The position numbers and the translations under genes are program-made. From Hyphomicrobiales bacterium (GTDB lineage: Bacteria; Pseudomonadota; Alphaproteobacteria; Rhizobiales; Rhizobiaceae), in contig UBQX01000022.1 in NCBI GenBank assembly GCA_900467685.1, positions 1 to 64,000 of the forward strand: a stretch of DNA of 64,000 nucleotides. Reading direction: 5' to 3'. Within the stretch, counting starts at the first letter, position 1; every line of letters begins with the position of its first letter. Shown one piece after another: positions 28,991-36,696 of the stretch. The notes beneath the pieces were generated by a model, which searched no databases, had not been told where the DNA came from, and worked only from the letters and a program-made list of their open reading frames with translations.

Positions 28991-29011
28991 CATCCCGCCG
29001 CAGGCGGGATG
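28991..29011. repeat. Perfect palindrome in the ligase-ALDH gap
   Basis: CATCCCGCC, loop GCA, GGCGGGATG: a 9-bp perfect stem. It lies in the 148-base gap between the ligase and aldehyde dehydrogenase genes. There is no T-run; an mRNA-processing or repetitive palindromic element is possible. Confidence 0.5.
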
Positions 29012-29044
29012 GATAGTTTAGAACACAAGATCAGGAAAAAGATC

Positions 29045-30427
29045 ATGACGATGATCCGATGCATTTCGCCGGTTGACGGTTCGGTCTATGCCGAACGTCC
29101 GGCGATGAGTTTTGACGATGCGGCCGCAGCGGTCGCGCGTGCCCGCAAGGCGCAGAAGGCCTGGGCGAAGCGCCCGCTCGAAGAGCGCGTGCAGCTGGTG
29201 CTGAAGGGCGTGGCGCGGCTTAACGAGATGGCCGATGTCGTGGTCGAGGAACTGGCTTGGCAGATGGGTCGTCCGGTTCGCTACGGCGGCGAGTTCAAGG
29301 GTTTCAACGAGCGCTCCAACTATGTCGCGACGATCGCCGCCGATGCGCTGGCGCCGCTGAAGGTCGAAAGCTCGGACAAGTTCGAGCGCTATATCGAGCG
29401 CGAGCCGCATGGCGTCGTCTTCGTCATCGCGCCGTGGAACTATCCCTACATGACCGCGCTGAACACGATTGCGCCGGCGCTGATGGCGGGGAACACGGTC
29501 GTGCTGAAGCATGCGTCGCAGACGCTGCTGGTCGGCGAGCGCTTCGTGCAGGCCTTCAACGAGGCGGGCGTGCCGGAAGACGTGTTCATGAACGTTTTCC
29601 TCGACCATGACACGACGACGAAGCTGATTGCGGCCGGTTCGTTCAATTTCATCAACTTTACCGGCTCTGTCGAGGGCGGGCGCAATATCGAGCGCGCGGC
29701 TGCCGGCACGTTTACCGGCACGGGGCTCGAGCTCGGCGGCAAGGATCCGGGCTATGTCATGGAAGACGCCGATCTGGATGCGGCTGTCGACACGCTGATG
29801 GATGGCGCGACCTACAATTCCGGCCAGTGCTGCTGCGGCATCGAGCGTATCTATGTGAACGAAAACCTGTACGACGAATTCGTCGAGAAGTCGGTCGCCT
29901 GGGTGTCGAACTACAAGCTCGGCAACCCGCTCGACAAGGAAACGACGCTCGGCCCGATGGCGCACAAGCGCTTTGCCGCGACCGTGCGCGAGCAGATCGC
30001 TCAGGCCGTCTCCAAGGGCGCCAAGGCGCTGGTCGATCCGAAGCTCTTCCCGGCTGACGACGGTGGCGCCTATATCGCCCCGCAGATCCTCGTCGATGTC
30101 GATCACTCGATGGAGATCATGCGCGAGGAGACATTCGGTCCGGCTGTCGGCATCATGAAGGTCAAGAACGACGCCGAAGCGCTCGAGCTGATGAACGATT
30201 GCAAATACGGCCTGACCGTTTCGCTCTGGACGAAGGATGCGGAACGCGCCGCCCGTCTCGGTCGCGATCTGGAAACCGGCACGGTCTTCATGAACCGCGC
30301 CGACTATGTCGATCCGGGCCTTTGCTGGACCGGCTGCAAGGATACGGGCCGCGGCGGCTCTCTCTCCATCATCGGCTTCCATAACCTGACCCGTCCGAAA
30401 TCCTATCACCTCAAGAAGGCACTCTAA
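29045..30427 (+). CDS. Aldehyde dehydrogenase (NAD(P)+-dependent)
   Basis: This is a 460-residue aldehyde dehydrogenase oxidising an aldehyde to an acid. The cofactor-binding segment is IAPWNYPYMTALNTIAPALM. The catalytic glutamate is in LELGGKDPGYV, and the nucleophile is in NSGQCCCGIERIYV. EETFGPAVGIMK follows. In this cluster it would oxidise a gamma-glutamyl-amino-aldehyde, as PuuC does. The ATG at 29045 is preceded by AGGAAAA. It ends one base before the alcohol dehydrogenase gene. Confidence 0.92.
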   Translation: MTMIRCISPVDGSVYAERPAMSFDDAAAAVARARKAQKAWAKRPLEERVQLVLKGVARLNEMADVVVEELAWQMGRPVRYGGEFKGFNERSNYVATIAADALAPLKVESSDKFERYIEREPHGVVFVIAPWNYPYMTALNTIAPALMAGNTVVLKHASQTLLVGERFVQAFNEAGVPEDVFMNVFLDHDTTTKLIAAGSFNFINFTGSVEGGRNIERAAAGTFTGTGLELGGKDPGYVMEDADLDAAVDTLMDGATYNSGQCCCGIERIYVNENLYDEFVEKSVAWVSNYKLGNPLDKETTLGPMAHKRFAATVREQIAQAVSKGAKALVDPKLFPADDGGAYIAPQILVDVDHSMEIMREETFGPAVGIMKVKNDAEALELMNDCKYGLTVSLWTKDAERAARLGRDLETGTVFMNRADYVDPGLCWTGCKDTGRGGSLSIIGFHNLTRPKSYHLKKAL

Positions 30428-30428
30428 G

Positions 30429-31574
30429 ATGTCGATTACTGCAAACTGGAGCTACCCAACCCTCATCAAGATGGGGGCAGGGCGCATCAAGGAACTGGCC
30501 GATCACTGCAAGTCGCTCGGCATGAAGAAGCCGTTGCTGGTGACCGACCGTGGTCTCTCCACGATGCCGATTACGAAACAGGCCCTCGACATTCTGGAAG
30601 CCGGCGGCCTCGGCCGCGCGATCTTCGCCGATGTCGATCCGAACCCGAACGAGAAGAACCTTGAAGCCGGCGTGAAGGCCTTCAAGGATGGCGGTCATGA
30701 CGGCGTCGTTGCCTTCGGCGGCGGCTCGGGTCTCGACCTCGGCAAGTGCGTGGCCTTCATGGCCGGCCAGACGCGTCCCGTTTGGGATTTCGAGGATGTC
30801 GGCGACTGGTGGACGCGCGCGTCTGTCGAGGGCATTGCGCCGATCGTGGCCGTGCCGACCACGGCCGGCACCGGCTCGGAAGTCGGCCGTGCTTCGGTCA
30901 TCACCAATTCGGTGACGGAAACGAAGAAGATTATCTTCCATCCGAAGTTCCTCCCCGGCGTGACAATCTGCGATCCGGAACTCACCGTCGGTATGCCGAA
31001 GCACATCACCGCCGGCACCGGCATGGACGCCTTCGCGCATTGCCTGGAAGCCTACTCCTCGCCCTTCTACCATCCGATGAGCCAGGGCATTGCGCTCGAA
31101 GGCATGCGGCTGGTGAAGGAATATCTGCCGCGCGCCTACAAGGACGGGACGGATATCGAGGCCCGCACGCATATGATGTCGGCTGCTGCCATGGGCGCTG
31201 TTGCCTTCCAGAAGGGGCTCGGCGCGATCCACTCGCTCAGCCACCCGGTCGGCGCGATGTATCATACGCATCACGGCACCACGAATGCCGTCGTCATGCC
31301 GCCGGTGCTGCGCTTCAACCGTCCTGCGATCGAAGATCGCATCGCGGCTGCTTCCGCCTATCTCGGCATTGCCGGCGGTTTCAACGGCTTCTACGACTTC
31401 GTTCTGGGCCTGCGCGAGGAACTCGGCATTCCGGACAAGCTCGCGGCGCTCGGCGTGAAGACGGATCGCGTCGACGAGATGTCGGTCATGGCCGTCGCCG
31501 ACCCGTCTACAGGTGGCAACCCGGTCGAACTGACCGTCGAAGCTGCCAAGAAGTTGTTCCTCGAATCGATCTGA
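30429..31574 (+). CDS. Iron-containing alcohol dehydrogenase
   Basis: This is a 381-residue group III alcohol dehydrogenase. The cofactor loop is GGGSGLDLGK (97-106), with PTTAGTGSEVG. The metal ligands are D200 and H204 (GMDAFAHCLEAY), H268 and H282 (HSLSHPVGAMYHTHHG), with the spacing of FucO. It is tightly coupled to the aldehyde dehydrogenase gene and followed by a strong terminator. It would oxidise a primary alcohol to the aldehyde that the neighbour consumes, which suggests that the pathway substrate carries a hydroxyl group. Confidence 0.93.
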   Translation: MSITANWSYPTLIKMGAGRIKELADHCKSLGMKKPLLVTDRGLSTMPITKQALDILEAGGLGRAIFADVDPNPNEKNLEAGVKAFKDGGHDGVVAFGGGSGLDLGKCVAFMAGQTRPVWDFEDVGDWWTRASVEGIAPIVAVPTTAGTGSEVGRASVITNSVTETKKIIFHPKFLPGVTICDPELTVGMPKHITAGTGMDAFAHCLEAYSSPFYHPMSQGIALEGMRLVKEYLPRAYKDGTDIEARTHMMSAAAMGAVAFQKGLGAIHSLSHPVGAMYHTHHGTTNAVVMPPVLRFNRPAIEDRIAAASAYLGIAGGFNGFYDFVLGLREELGIPDKLAALGVKTDRVDEMSVMAVADPSTGGNPVELTVEAAKKLFLESI

Positions 31575-31600
31575 TTGCTTTTGAAGCATCTCCTGAAAAG

Positions 31601-31630
31601 AACGCCCGTGCTCAAGCACGGGCGTTTTTC
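31601..31630 (+). terminator. Rho-independent terminator of the catabolic operon
   Basis: An 11-bp perfect stem (AACGCCCGTGC at 31601-31611, complement 31616-31626) with TCAA loop, followed by TTT. It ends the hydrolase-to-alcohol-dehydrogenase operon. Confidence 0.88.
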
Positions 31631-31776
31631 GTTGTGGATTGAGGGTTTGGCGGCTGTTTCTGCGATACCGCTCCAGCCTTGCGTAAGGCAATCTGCACAG
31701 GCTTTTCCCAAGTTGTTCGAGATTCGTGTGTTTTGTCGGCGTCCGGTTGTCGGATCGTTAATTGCTGCAGTCGGCA

Positions 31777-31793
31777 TTAAACGTCCGTTAACC
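31777..31793 (+). promoter_or_regulatory. CtrA box upstream of the orphan parA
   Basis: TTAA (31777-31780), seven bases, TTAACC (31788-31793), continuing as TTAACCAT. This is a full match to both the classical TTAA-N7-TTAAC and the rhizobial TTAACCAT forms. It lies 96 bases before the start codon. Confidence 0.6.
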
Positions 31794-31888
31794 ATGATTT
31801 ACGCAATGTGTATCCGTCGCGAAGCGGCAATCGATGCATGGTCCTTCAAGCCGGATGGGGTTCCGGCGGGCCGACTAGGGGGTTAGGA

Positions 31889-32605
31889 ATGCCGGTCATT
31901 TCACTTGCAAATACAAAGGGCGGCGCAGGCAAGACGACGGCGGCTCTGCTGCTGGCCTCTGAATATGTCCGCCAGGGCTATCGCGTCGCCGTGCTCGACG
32001 CCGATCCGCAGAAGTGGATCACCAACTGGTACGAGACCGGCGGCAAGGATCCGAGCCTGACGGTGATTTCCGAAGTCACCGTCGCCTCGCTGCAAACGCA
32101 TATCCGCGAGATGCGCGACCAGATCGACTTCTTCATCATCGACCTTCCCGGTCAGCGCGATCCGCTGCTCGCCACCGCACTCGGCCTTTCCGACCATGTG
32201 CTGATCCCTGTGCAGGGCTGTGCCATGGACGCCAAGGGCGCTGCGCAGGTCATCGAGCTGCTGGCGCACATGAAGCGGCAGGCAAACATCACCATTCCGC
32301 ATTCGGTGGTTCTGACCCGCGTCAGCTCGATTGCGACGACACGGGCTCTTTCGGCGATCAAGGATCTGCTGGTCTCGCGCGGCGTGAACGTTCTCGAAAC
32401 GCCGATCTTCGAACGCTCTGCCTTCCGCGATATCTTCGATCTGGGCACGATGCTGCACAAGGCCGATCCGAGCCGCATCACCAATCTCGACAAGGCGCGC
32501 GAAAATGCTCGCGTGCTGGCGCTGGAACTGAAGCGCCTGCTTCCGGCCAAGCGCCGCGAACAGCCGCTGGGTCTGGCCGCACGACTGCGCGCGCGGGCGG
32601 CCTGA
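31889..32605 (+). CDS. Orphan ParA-family ATPase (VirC1-like)
   Basis: This is a 238-residue ParA/MinD-type ATPase. The deviant Walker A is KGGAGKTT (residues 10-17), followed by VAVLDADPQKWITNWYE and the switch IIDLPGQRDPLLATALGLSD. There is no parB, parS or replication gene beside it. Orphan ParAs in alphaproteobacteria position chromosomal or polar protein complexes; VirC1 acts in T-DNA transfer. The role here is unknown. The ATG at 31889 has AGGGGG upstream. Confidence 0.85.
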   Translation: MPVISLANTKGGAGKTTAALLLASEYVRQGYRVAVLDADPQKWITNWYETGGKDPSLTVISEVTVASLQTHIREMRDQIDFFIIDLPGQRDPLLATALGLSDHVLIPVQGCAMDAKGAAQVIELLAHMKRQANITIPHSVVLTRVSSIATTRALSAIKDLLVSRGVNVLETPIFERSAFRDIFDLGTMLHKADPSRITNLDKARENARVLALELKRLLPAKRREQPLGLAARLRARAA

Positions 32606-32636
32606 TCCTTTCAGATCGAGCATCTACGCAAAATTC

Positions 32637-32675
32637 GAGCGCCGGAACCGGGATGCGGTTTCGGCGCTCTTCTTG
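32637..32675. terminator. Bidirectional terminator between parA and the L,D-transpeptidase gene
   Basis: A 14-bp stem with one G-T pair (32637-32650 with 32656-32669) and a 5-base loop, followed by TTCTTGTT. It lies between convergent genes. Confidence 0.75.
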
Positions 32676-32680
32676 TTGGC

Positions 32681-34165
32681 TCAATCGATGAACTGAACTA
32701 TCGTGCCGGGCTTGACCATCTTGGCCAGTTCCTGCGCGTCCCAATTGGTCAGGCGCACACAGCCGTGGCTCTGCGTCTTGCCGATCTTGGACGGGTCGGG
32801 CGTTCCGTGGATGCCATAGGTCGGCTTGTCCAGCGCGATCCAGACATTGCCGACCGGGCCGTTCGGACCCGGCGGAATGGTCAGCACCTTGGTGTTGTTG
32901 CCCTGCGTGAAATTGATCTTCGGGTTATAGGTGTAGTTCGGATTGAACGCGATGCGGGCGACGGCATGCGTGCCCGACGGCGAGGGCGTATCGGCGGAGC
33001 CAATCGAGGCCGGATAGGCGGCCACGAGATTGCCCTGGGCGTCGAAGGCCTGCACTTCCTTGATCGCCTTGTTGGCAACTATGCGCGTGACCTGCCCGGT
33101 CTTCGGCGGGCCGGGATTGGCGACCTTGATGATGGTGCCCGGCGTGTTGAAATCGACGCCGGGGTTCAGTTCGATCAGGTAGCTCTCGTCCATGTGGAAG
33201 CGTTCGGCGAGCATTTCCGTGACACGGGTATAGCCCATCGAGGGCATGGTCGCCTTTTGCGAATAGTCTTCCGGGATGGAGGCGACATAGGGGCCCGCCG
33301 CATCCGAAGGCGTGATCGTATAATCCATGAAGGGGAGGCCCCCGCCGGTGGCGAGGCGGTTCATGATGTCTTCGGAATTGCGCGGATCGATCTTGTCGCC
33401 TGTCGTTACCTCGTAGGCGTGCAGCGCCTTTTCGACATTCGAGCCCTTCTTGCCGTCGATCACGCCCGGCGACATGCCCATGCGGTCGAGATAGACCTGA
33501 AGGGCCGCGATTTCGGCACGCGACTTGCCACTGAAATTGATCTTGGGAGCAGGGCTTTCCAGCGATTCCGGCAGATCATTGGCCGGCTGGTCGTTCGGGC
33601 CGATGGAGGCAGTCTGCGTGTCATCCGGATTGTTGAAGCCATCGGTCAATTGCCGTGGCTGCTCGCCCGGAAGGGCCGCAGGGTCTTCGGGAAGCGCCTG
33701 GCGGGTCACGCCGCCATCATCGCCGAAGCGGCCGCGCGGTATTGTGCCGGTGGCGAAATTGTCGTCGTTGAGGCCACCCTGATTGTAGCGGCGATTATCG
33801 TCATAGCCGGGATCCCACGGGGCGGCATCCATGCCGAAGCCACGATCGCGGGAAGCTGCGGCACGGCGGTCGGCGCGCGACGCCGGCATCTCGGTGGCGA
33901 TGATGTAGCCATCGCGGTCGACCAGGACGCGGCGACCATAGGCATCGCGACGGAAGGTCACTGCACCCTGCTCGGGAATATAGTCGAGAATGTCGCCGTC
34001 CGGCGTCACAAGCACTGTTTCGCCGCGCCCTGAAGCCTGCTGTGCTTCGGCGGGAATGGCGGCGAGGCATGCAAGCGTGAGGGCTGAAACGGCAAGAGCA
34101 AGTTGGACTGAGCGCACAGAGAACACCGTGAATCGTGACAATATTGAGGCCTGATAGCGGAGCAT
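32681..34165 (-). CDS. L,D-transpeptidase (YkuD family) with N-terminal extension and peptidoglycan-binding domain
   Basis: This is a 494-residue periplasmic enzyme that makes 3-3 cross-links or anchors proteins to peptidoglycan. It has a signal peptide (VQLALAVSALTLACLAAIPAEA), a disordered Asp/Arg/Asn-rich region, and a peptidoglycan-binding-like segment (AALQVYLDRMGMSPGVIDGK). The C-terminal YkuD catalytic domain has HGTPDPSKIGKTQSHGCVRL, with the nucleophile cysteine in SHGCVR. The length is greater than minimal Ldts because of the linker. Confidence 0.92.
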   Translation of the reverse strand: MLRYQASILSRFTVFSVRSVQLALAVSALTLACLAAIPAEAQQASGRGETVLVTPDGDILDYIPEQGAVTFRRDAYGRRVLVDRDGYIIATEMPASRADRRAAASRDRGFGMDAAPWDPGYDDNRRYNQGGLNDDNFATGTIPRGRFGDDGGVTRQALPEDPAALPGEQPRQLTDGFNNPDDTQTASIGPNDQPANDLPESLESPAPKINFSGKSRAEIAALQVYLDRMGMSPGVIDGKKGSNVEKALHAYEVTTGDKIDPRNSEDIMNRLATGGGLPFMDYTITPSDAAGPYVASIPEDYSQKATMPSMGYTRVTEMLAERFHMDESYLIELNPGVDFNTPGTIIKVANPGPPKTGQVTRIVANKAIKEVQAFDAQGNLVAAYPASIGSADTPSPSGTHAVARIAFNPNYTYNPKINFTQGNNTKVLTIPPGPNGPVGNVWIALDKPTYGIHGTPDPSKIGKTQSHGCVRLTNWDAQELAKMVKPGTIVQFID

Positions 34166-34192
34166 TTGGTCCTTTATATGGTATTTTCAACA

Positions 34193-34229
34193 TCTTAACG
34201 AAATATTGACCATCAATTTTTCGTTAAGA
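34193..34229. promoter_or_regulatory. 37-bp near-perfect palindrome between divergent genes
   Basis: Arms 34193-34209 and 34213-34229 pair at 16 of 17 positions around a CCA centre. The outer part is TCTTAACGAAA and the inner part ATTGA. It lies between the divergent L,D-transpeptidase and epimerase-like genes. It may be an operator for a dimeric regulator or a leader hairpin. Confidence 0.6.
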
Positions 34230-34288
34230 CCGTTTGCACGGCAGGCGCTTTGGCTTATCAATGAACCGCAAATCGAGGGAGCATTGTC

Positions 34289-35134
34289 ATGCTGGAACTC
34301 TACGCCGCGCGGGGACCGCGCCTTTTTCTCGACGAAAATTCCGTCTTCGATATCGGCAGCCTGATTGTTGGTGGGGCCGACCTTTCGCCCGGGCGCGCCA
34401 TTCCGGATGATGGCGATCCGCGCATCGATCATTCACTGGAAGGCTTTCTGTTCACCTGCGGCCCGGACCATATCCGGCATCCGGAGCCGGTCGATGGGGT
34501 GGAAGACAGGAAATATCCGCTGCACGGTTCCTTCTCGGCCTGCCCGGCGGAGGTCACGGAGTTCCGCAATGGCCGGCTTTCCTCCACGGCGCGGGCCACC
34601 GTCATGGTGCGGCTGGCCGATGGCGGACTCGCCCGGCTCGAGCGGCGCTGGCATATCGATGGGGTGACCGGCGCGGTTTCGCTGAACGACCGGGTGACCA
34701 ATGCCGGCTCCAAACCTTTTGCGCCGATGCTGATGTATCACATGAATATCGGGGCGAAGAACTTCGACGCCAAGACGCAGCTATCTGGCGACATGGTGGG
34801 GAAGGTGCCGGTCTCCTGGCAGTTCGGTGAGGGTGAGAATTATGTGTTCTGCGTGCCGGCCGGCGGGGCGGAGGGTCATGCGACCGTGCGGCTGGGGCCG
34901 ATTGCTGGCGCGGGTGGGCTGACATTGCGGGTCGATTTCGATACCGCGACGCTGCCCTATCTGCAGATGTGGCGCAACGAGAGCCGTCCGGCCTATGTGG
35001 TCGGGATTGAGCCTGCCTCGCATGACTGGAAGCCGCGTGCGGAACTGGCCGCGGCCGATGCGCTAACGCTGCTGCAGCCCGGAGAATCGCGCGATTTCGG
35101 CCTGCGCTTTGCCTTCGCATCGCCTGCCAGTTGA
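34289..35134 (+). CDS. Aldose 1-epimerase/DUF4432-family protein
   Basis: This is a 281-residue protein of the galactose-mutarotase-like superfamily. LEGFLFTCGPDHIRHP, KYPLHGSFSACPAEV, LMYHMNIG and YVVGIEPASHDWKPR match the DUF4432 subgroup, whose substrates are mostly unknown sugars. H residues in LHGSF and YHMN are in the places expected for a mutarotase active site. There is no signal peptide. GAGGGAGC precedes the ATG. The next gene (RidA) follows at 62 bases. Confidence 0.78.
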   Translation: MLELYAARGPRLFLDENSVFDIGSLIVGGADLSPGRAIPDDGDPRIDHSLEGFLFTCGPDHIRHPEPVDGVEDRKYPLHGSFSACPAEVTEFRNGRLSSTARATVMVRLADGGLARLERRWHIDGVTGAVSLNDRVTNAGSKPFAPMLMYHMNIGAKNFDAKTQLSGDMVGKVPVSWQFGEGENYVFCVPAGGAEGHATVRLGPIAGAGGLTLRVDFDTATLPYLQMWRNESRPAYVVGIEPASHDWKPRAELAAADALTLLQPGESRDFGLRFAFASPAS

Positions 35135-35196
35135 CGCCGGACGGAAGGAAGGCTAGGCCGCTTCCCGCATTCTTTTTCGCATTCAGGAGAGACGAA

Positions 35197-35538
35197 ATGT
35201 CCATCAAGCGTATCGAGCCCGGCAAGCGCATGAGCGCCGCTGTCGTTCACGGCAACACTGTCTACCTCGCCGGCCAGGTTGGTGAAGGCAAGACCGTGAC
35301 GGAACAGTCGAAGTCGGCGCTGGCTGAAGTCGACCGCCTGCTGGCCCTTGCCGGTTCGGACAAGTCGAAGATCCTTCAGACCATCATCTATCTCTCCGAC
35401 ATGTCGACCTTTGGCGAAATGAACGCCGTCTGGGAAGCCTGGATCGATCCGGCCAACCCGCCGGCCCGCGCCACGAGCGAGGCAGCGCTTGCGACCCCGG
35501 ACTACAAGGTCGAGTTCATCGTCACCGCCGCTCTCTGA
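35197..35538 (+). CDS. RidA family protein
   Basis: This is a 113-residue protein of the YjgF/YER057c/UK114 family. Canonical RidA hydrolyses reactive enamines/imines. The motifs are VVHGNTVYLAGQVGEG and ILQTIIYLSDMSTFGEMN, then NPPARATSEAALATPDYKVE. The catalytic arginine is in the PPARATSE segment, but the C-terminal VEFIVTAAL lacks part of the classic RidA IE(I/V)EAIA ending, so it may be a non-RidA paralogue. A strong AGGAGAG ribosome site precedes the ATG. Confidence 0.9.
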   Translation: MSIKRIEPGKRMSAAVVHGNTVYLAGQVGEGKTVTEQSKSALAEVDRLLALAGSDKSKILQTIIYLSDMSTFGEMNAVWEAWIDPANPPARATSEAALATPDYKVEFIVTAAL

Positions 35539-35644
35539 GCGATTATGCCTTATTGCCGGCCGCAGCGAAATCGTTGCGGTCTCGGCACGCTGAATTGACC
35601 TTCGTCAAGCCCGCAGTTACACACAAGGGCAGGGAGAACGCGCT

Positions 35645-35983
35645 ATGGATATCAGGCAGATCAACGACGAATATTCGGTCACCGGCCAGATTTCGGTGGA
35701 GGACCTCGATGCCATCAAGGCGCAGGGCTTCAAGTCCATCGTGTGCCATCGCCCCGATCACGAACAGCCGGACCAACCTGAGTTTGCCGAAATCGCGGCG
35801 CGTGCCGACGAGCTTGGGATGTCGATTGCGCATATCCCGGTCGGTCCGGCCGGTGTCACGGCGGATGCCGTGCGCATGATGGTGGATGCGCTCGATGAAT
35901 TCCCGCGGCCCATGCTCGGTTATTGCCGTTCCGGCGCCCGCTCAACCGCGGTCTACCAGCAGACGCTGCATCTGCGCGGCTGA
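35645..35983 (+). CDS. DUF442/TIGR01244 phosphatase-like or sulfurtransferase protein
   Basis: This is a 112-residue protein with the Cys-loop YCRSGARS (C-x5-R type) of dual-specificity-phosphatase-like DUF442 proteins. GFKSIVCHRPDHEQPDQP near the N-terminus is typical. In Blh-like bifunctional proteins this domain is fused to a persulfide dioxygenase; here it stands alone. A sulfur-transfer or phosphatase role cannot be separated by sequence. Confidence 0.82.
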   Translation: MDIRQINDEYSVTGQISVEDLDAIKAQGFKSIVCHRPDHEQPDQPEFAEIAARADELGMSIAHIPVGPAGVTADAVRMMVDALDEFPRPMLGYCRSGARSTAVYQQTLHLRG

Positions 35984-36121
35984 TCCTTCTCGTTCGATTT
36001 CCCTTTAACCGGCTTAATTGATAAAGTTTTAATCAAGCCGGCGCATGATGATCCCCGTTTTCGATTGCGCCTTGCGGCGGGTCGGTGATGGCGTCGGCCT
36101 TGTCCGACGAAGGGGCATCGG

Positions 36122-36676
36122 GTGATTTCGGCCATTTCTTCCATATTGGGTTCCGTCACTGTGCAGCGTGCGCAGGGCGTGAGCACGTCCGTGGCGCAGC
36201 CGCGCGATCAGGAAGAGAAGCAGAAGAAGGTCATCACGCCCTCCGTCGAGGTCTCGGCTGCCCAGTCGCAGGGCTTCTCGGCGCGCGTCGGCGATTTCCT
36301 CGTCAACAAGGCATCGCAGTCGAGTGACAGCGGTTCGGGCGTTTCGGGCCCGACCGGTGCAGATGGTATGCCACCCGTCGGCATGCCTGTTGGCGGTCCG
36401 CCGCCCGGTCCGCCTGCTGGTAGCATGCAGGGCGAAGGGCAGAATGGCGGGGGCGCGTCGGGAAGTGCTGCCTCGATCCTTTCCCTGCTTTCGGGCGAAG
36501 ACAGCCCGTCCGAAGCCGAGAACGATGGCGACGAGGATGATGCCAGCTTCTCCACGTCCTCCAGGCAGAGCCAGGGCGCGAACACGCAATACGCTCAAGA
36601 GCAGAGCGGCAACGGGGTCTTCGGCGTCCAGTTCGACGAGATCGGCGCCTATCAGTTTGCTGCCTCGTCTTATTGA
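36122..36676 (+). CDS. Low-complexity hypothetical protein
   Basis: I do not recognise this 184-residue protein. It starts with a GTG. It has a short hydrophobic N-terminus (ISAISSILGSVTV), then a Ser/Gly/Pro/Gln-rich, probably disordered body with a GMPPVGMPVGGPPPGPPAG segment and an acidic NDGDEDDAS stretch. It ends with GVFGVQFDEIGAYQFAASSY. Codon usage is like that of neighbouring genes, which supports it being real. No catalytic motif is visible. Confidence 0.6.
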   Translation: MISAISSILGSVTVQRAQGVSTSVAQPRDQEEKQKKVITPSVEVSAAQSQGFSARVGDFLVNKASQSSDSGSGVSGPTGADGMPPVGMPVGGPPPGPPAGSMQGEGQNGGGASGSAASILSLLSGEDSPSEAENDGDEDDASFSTSSRQSQGANTQYAQEQSGNGVFGVQFDEIGAYQFAASSY

Positions 36677-36696
36677 GATGTACGGCTCTCCGCCTA

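Larger units (their letters stand above)
31575..31888. other. Intergenic region between the alcohol dehydrogenase and parA genes
   Basis: This 314-base gap has a terminator at its start (31601), one GATTC (GANTC) site at 31721, and a CtrA-type box at 31777-31793. No gene is apparent. Confidence 0.5.

Noticed and set aside
36008-36043. Terminator-like CCGGCTT/AAGCCGG repeat after the DUF442 gene
   Set aside because: Only a 7-bp stem with a loop of about 19 bases and no clear T-run; too weak to call.
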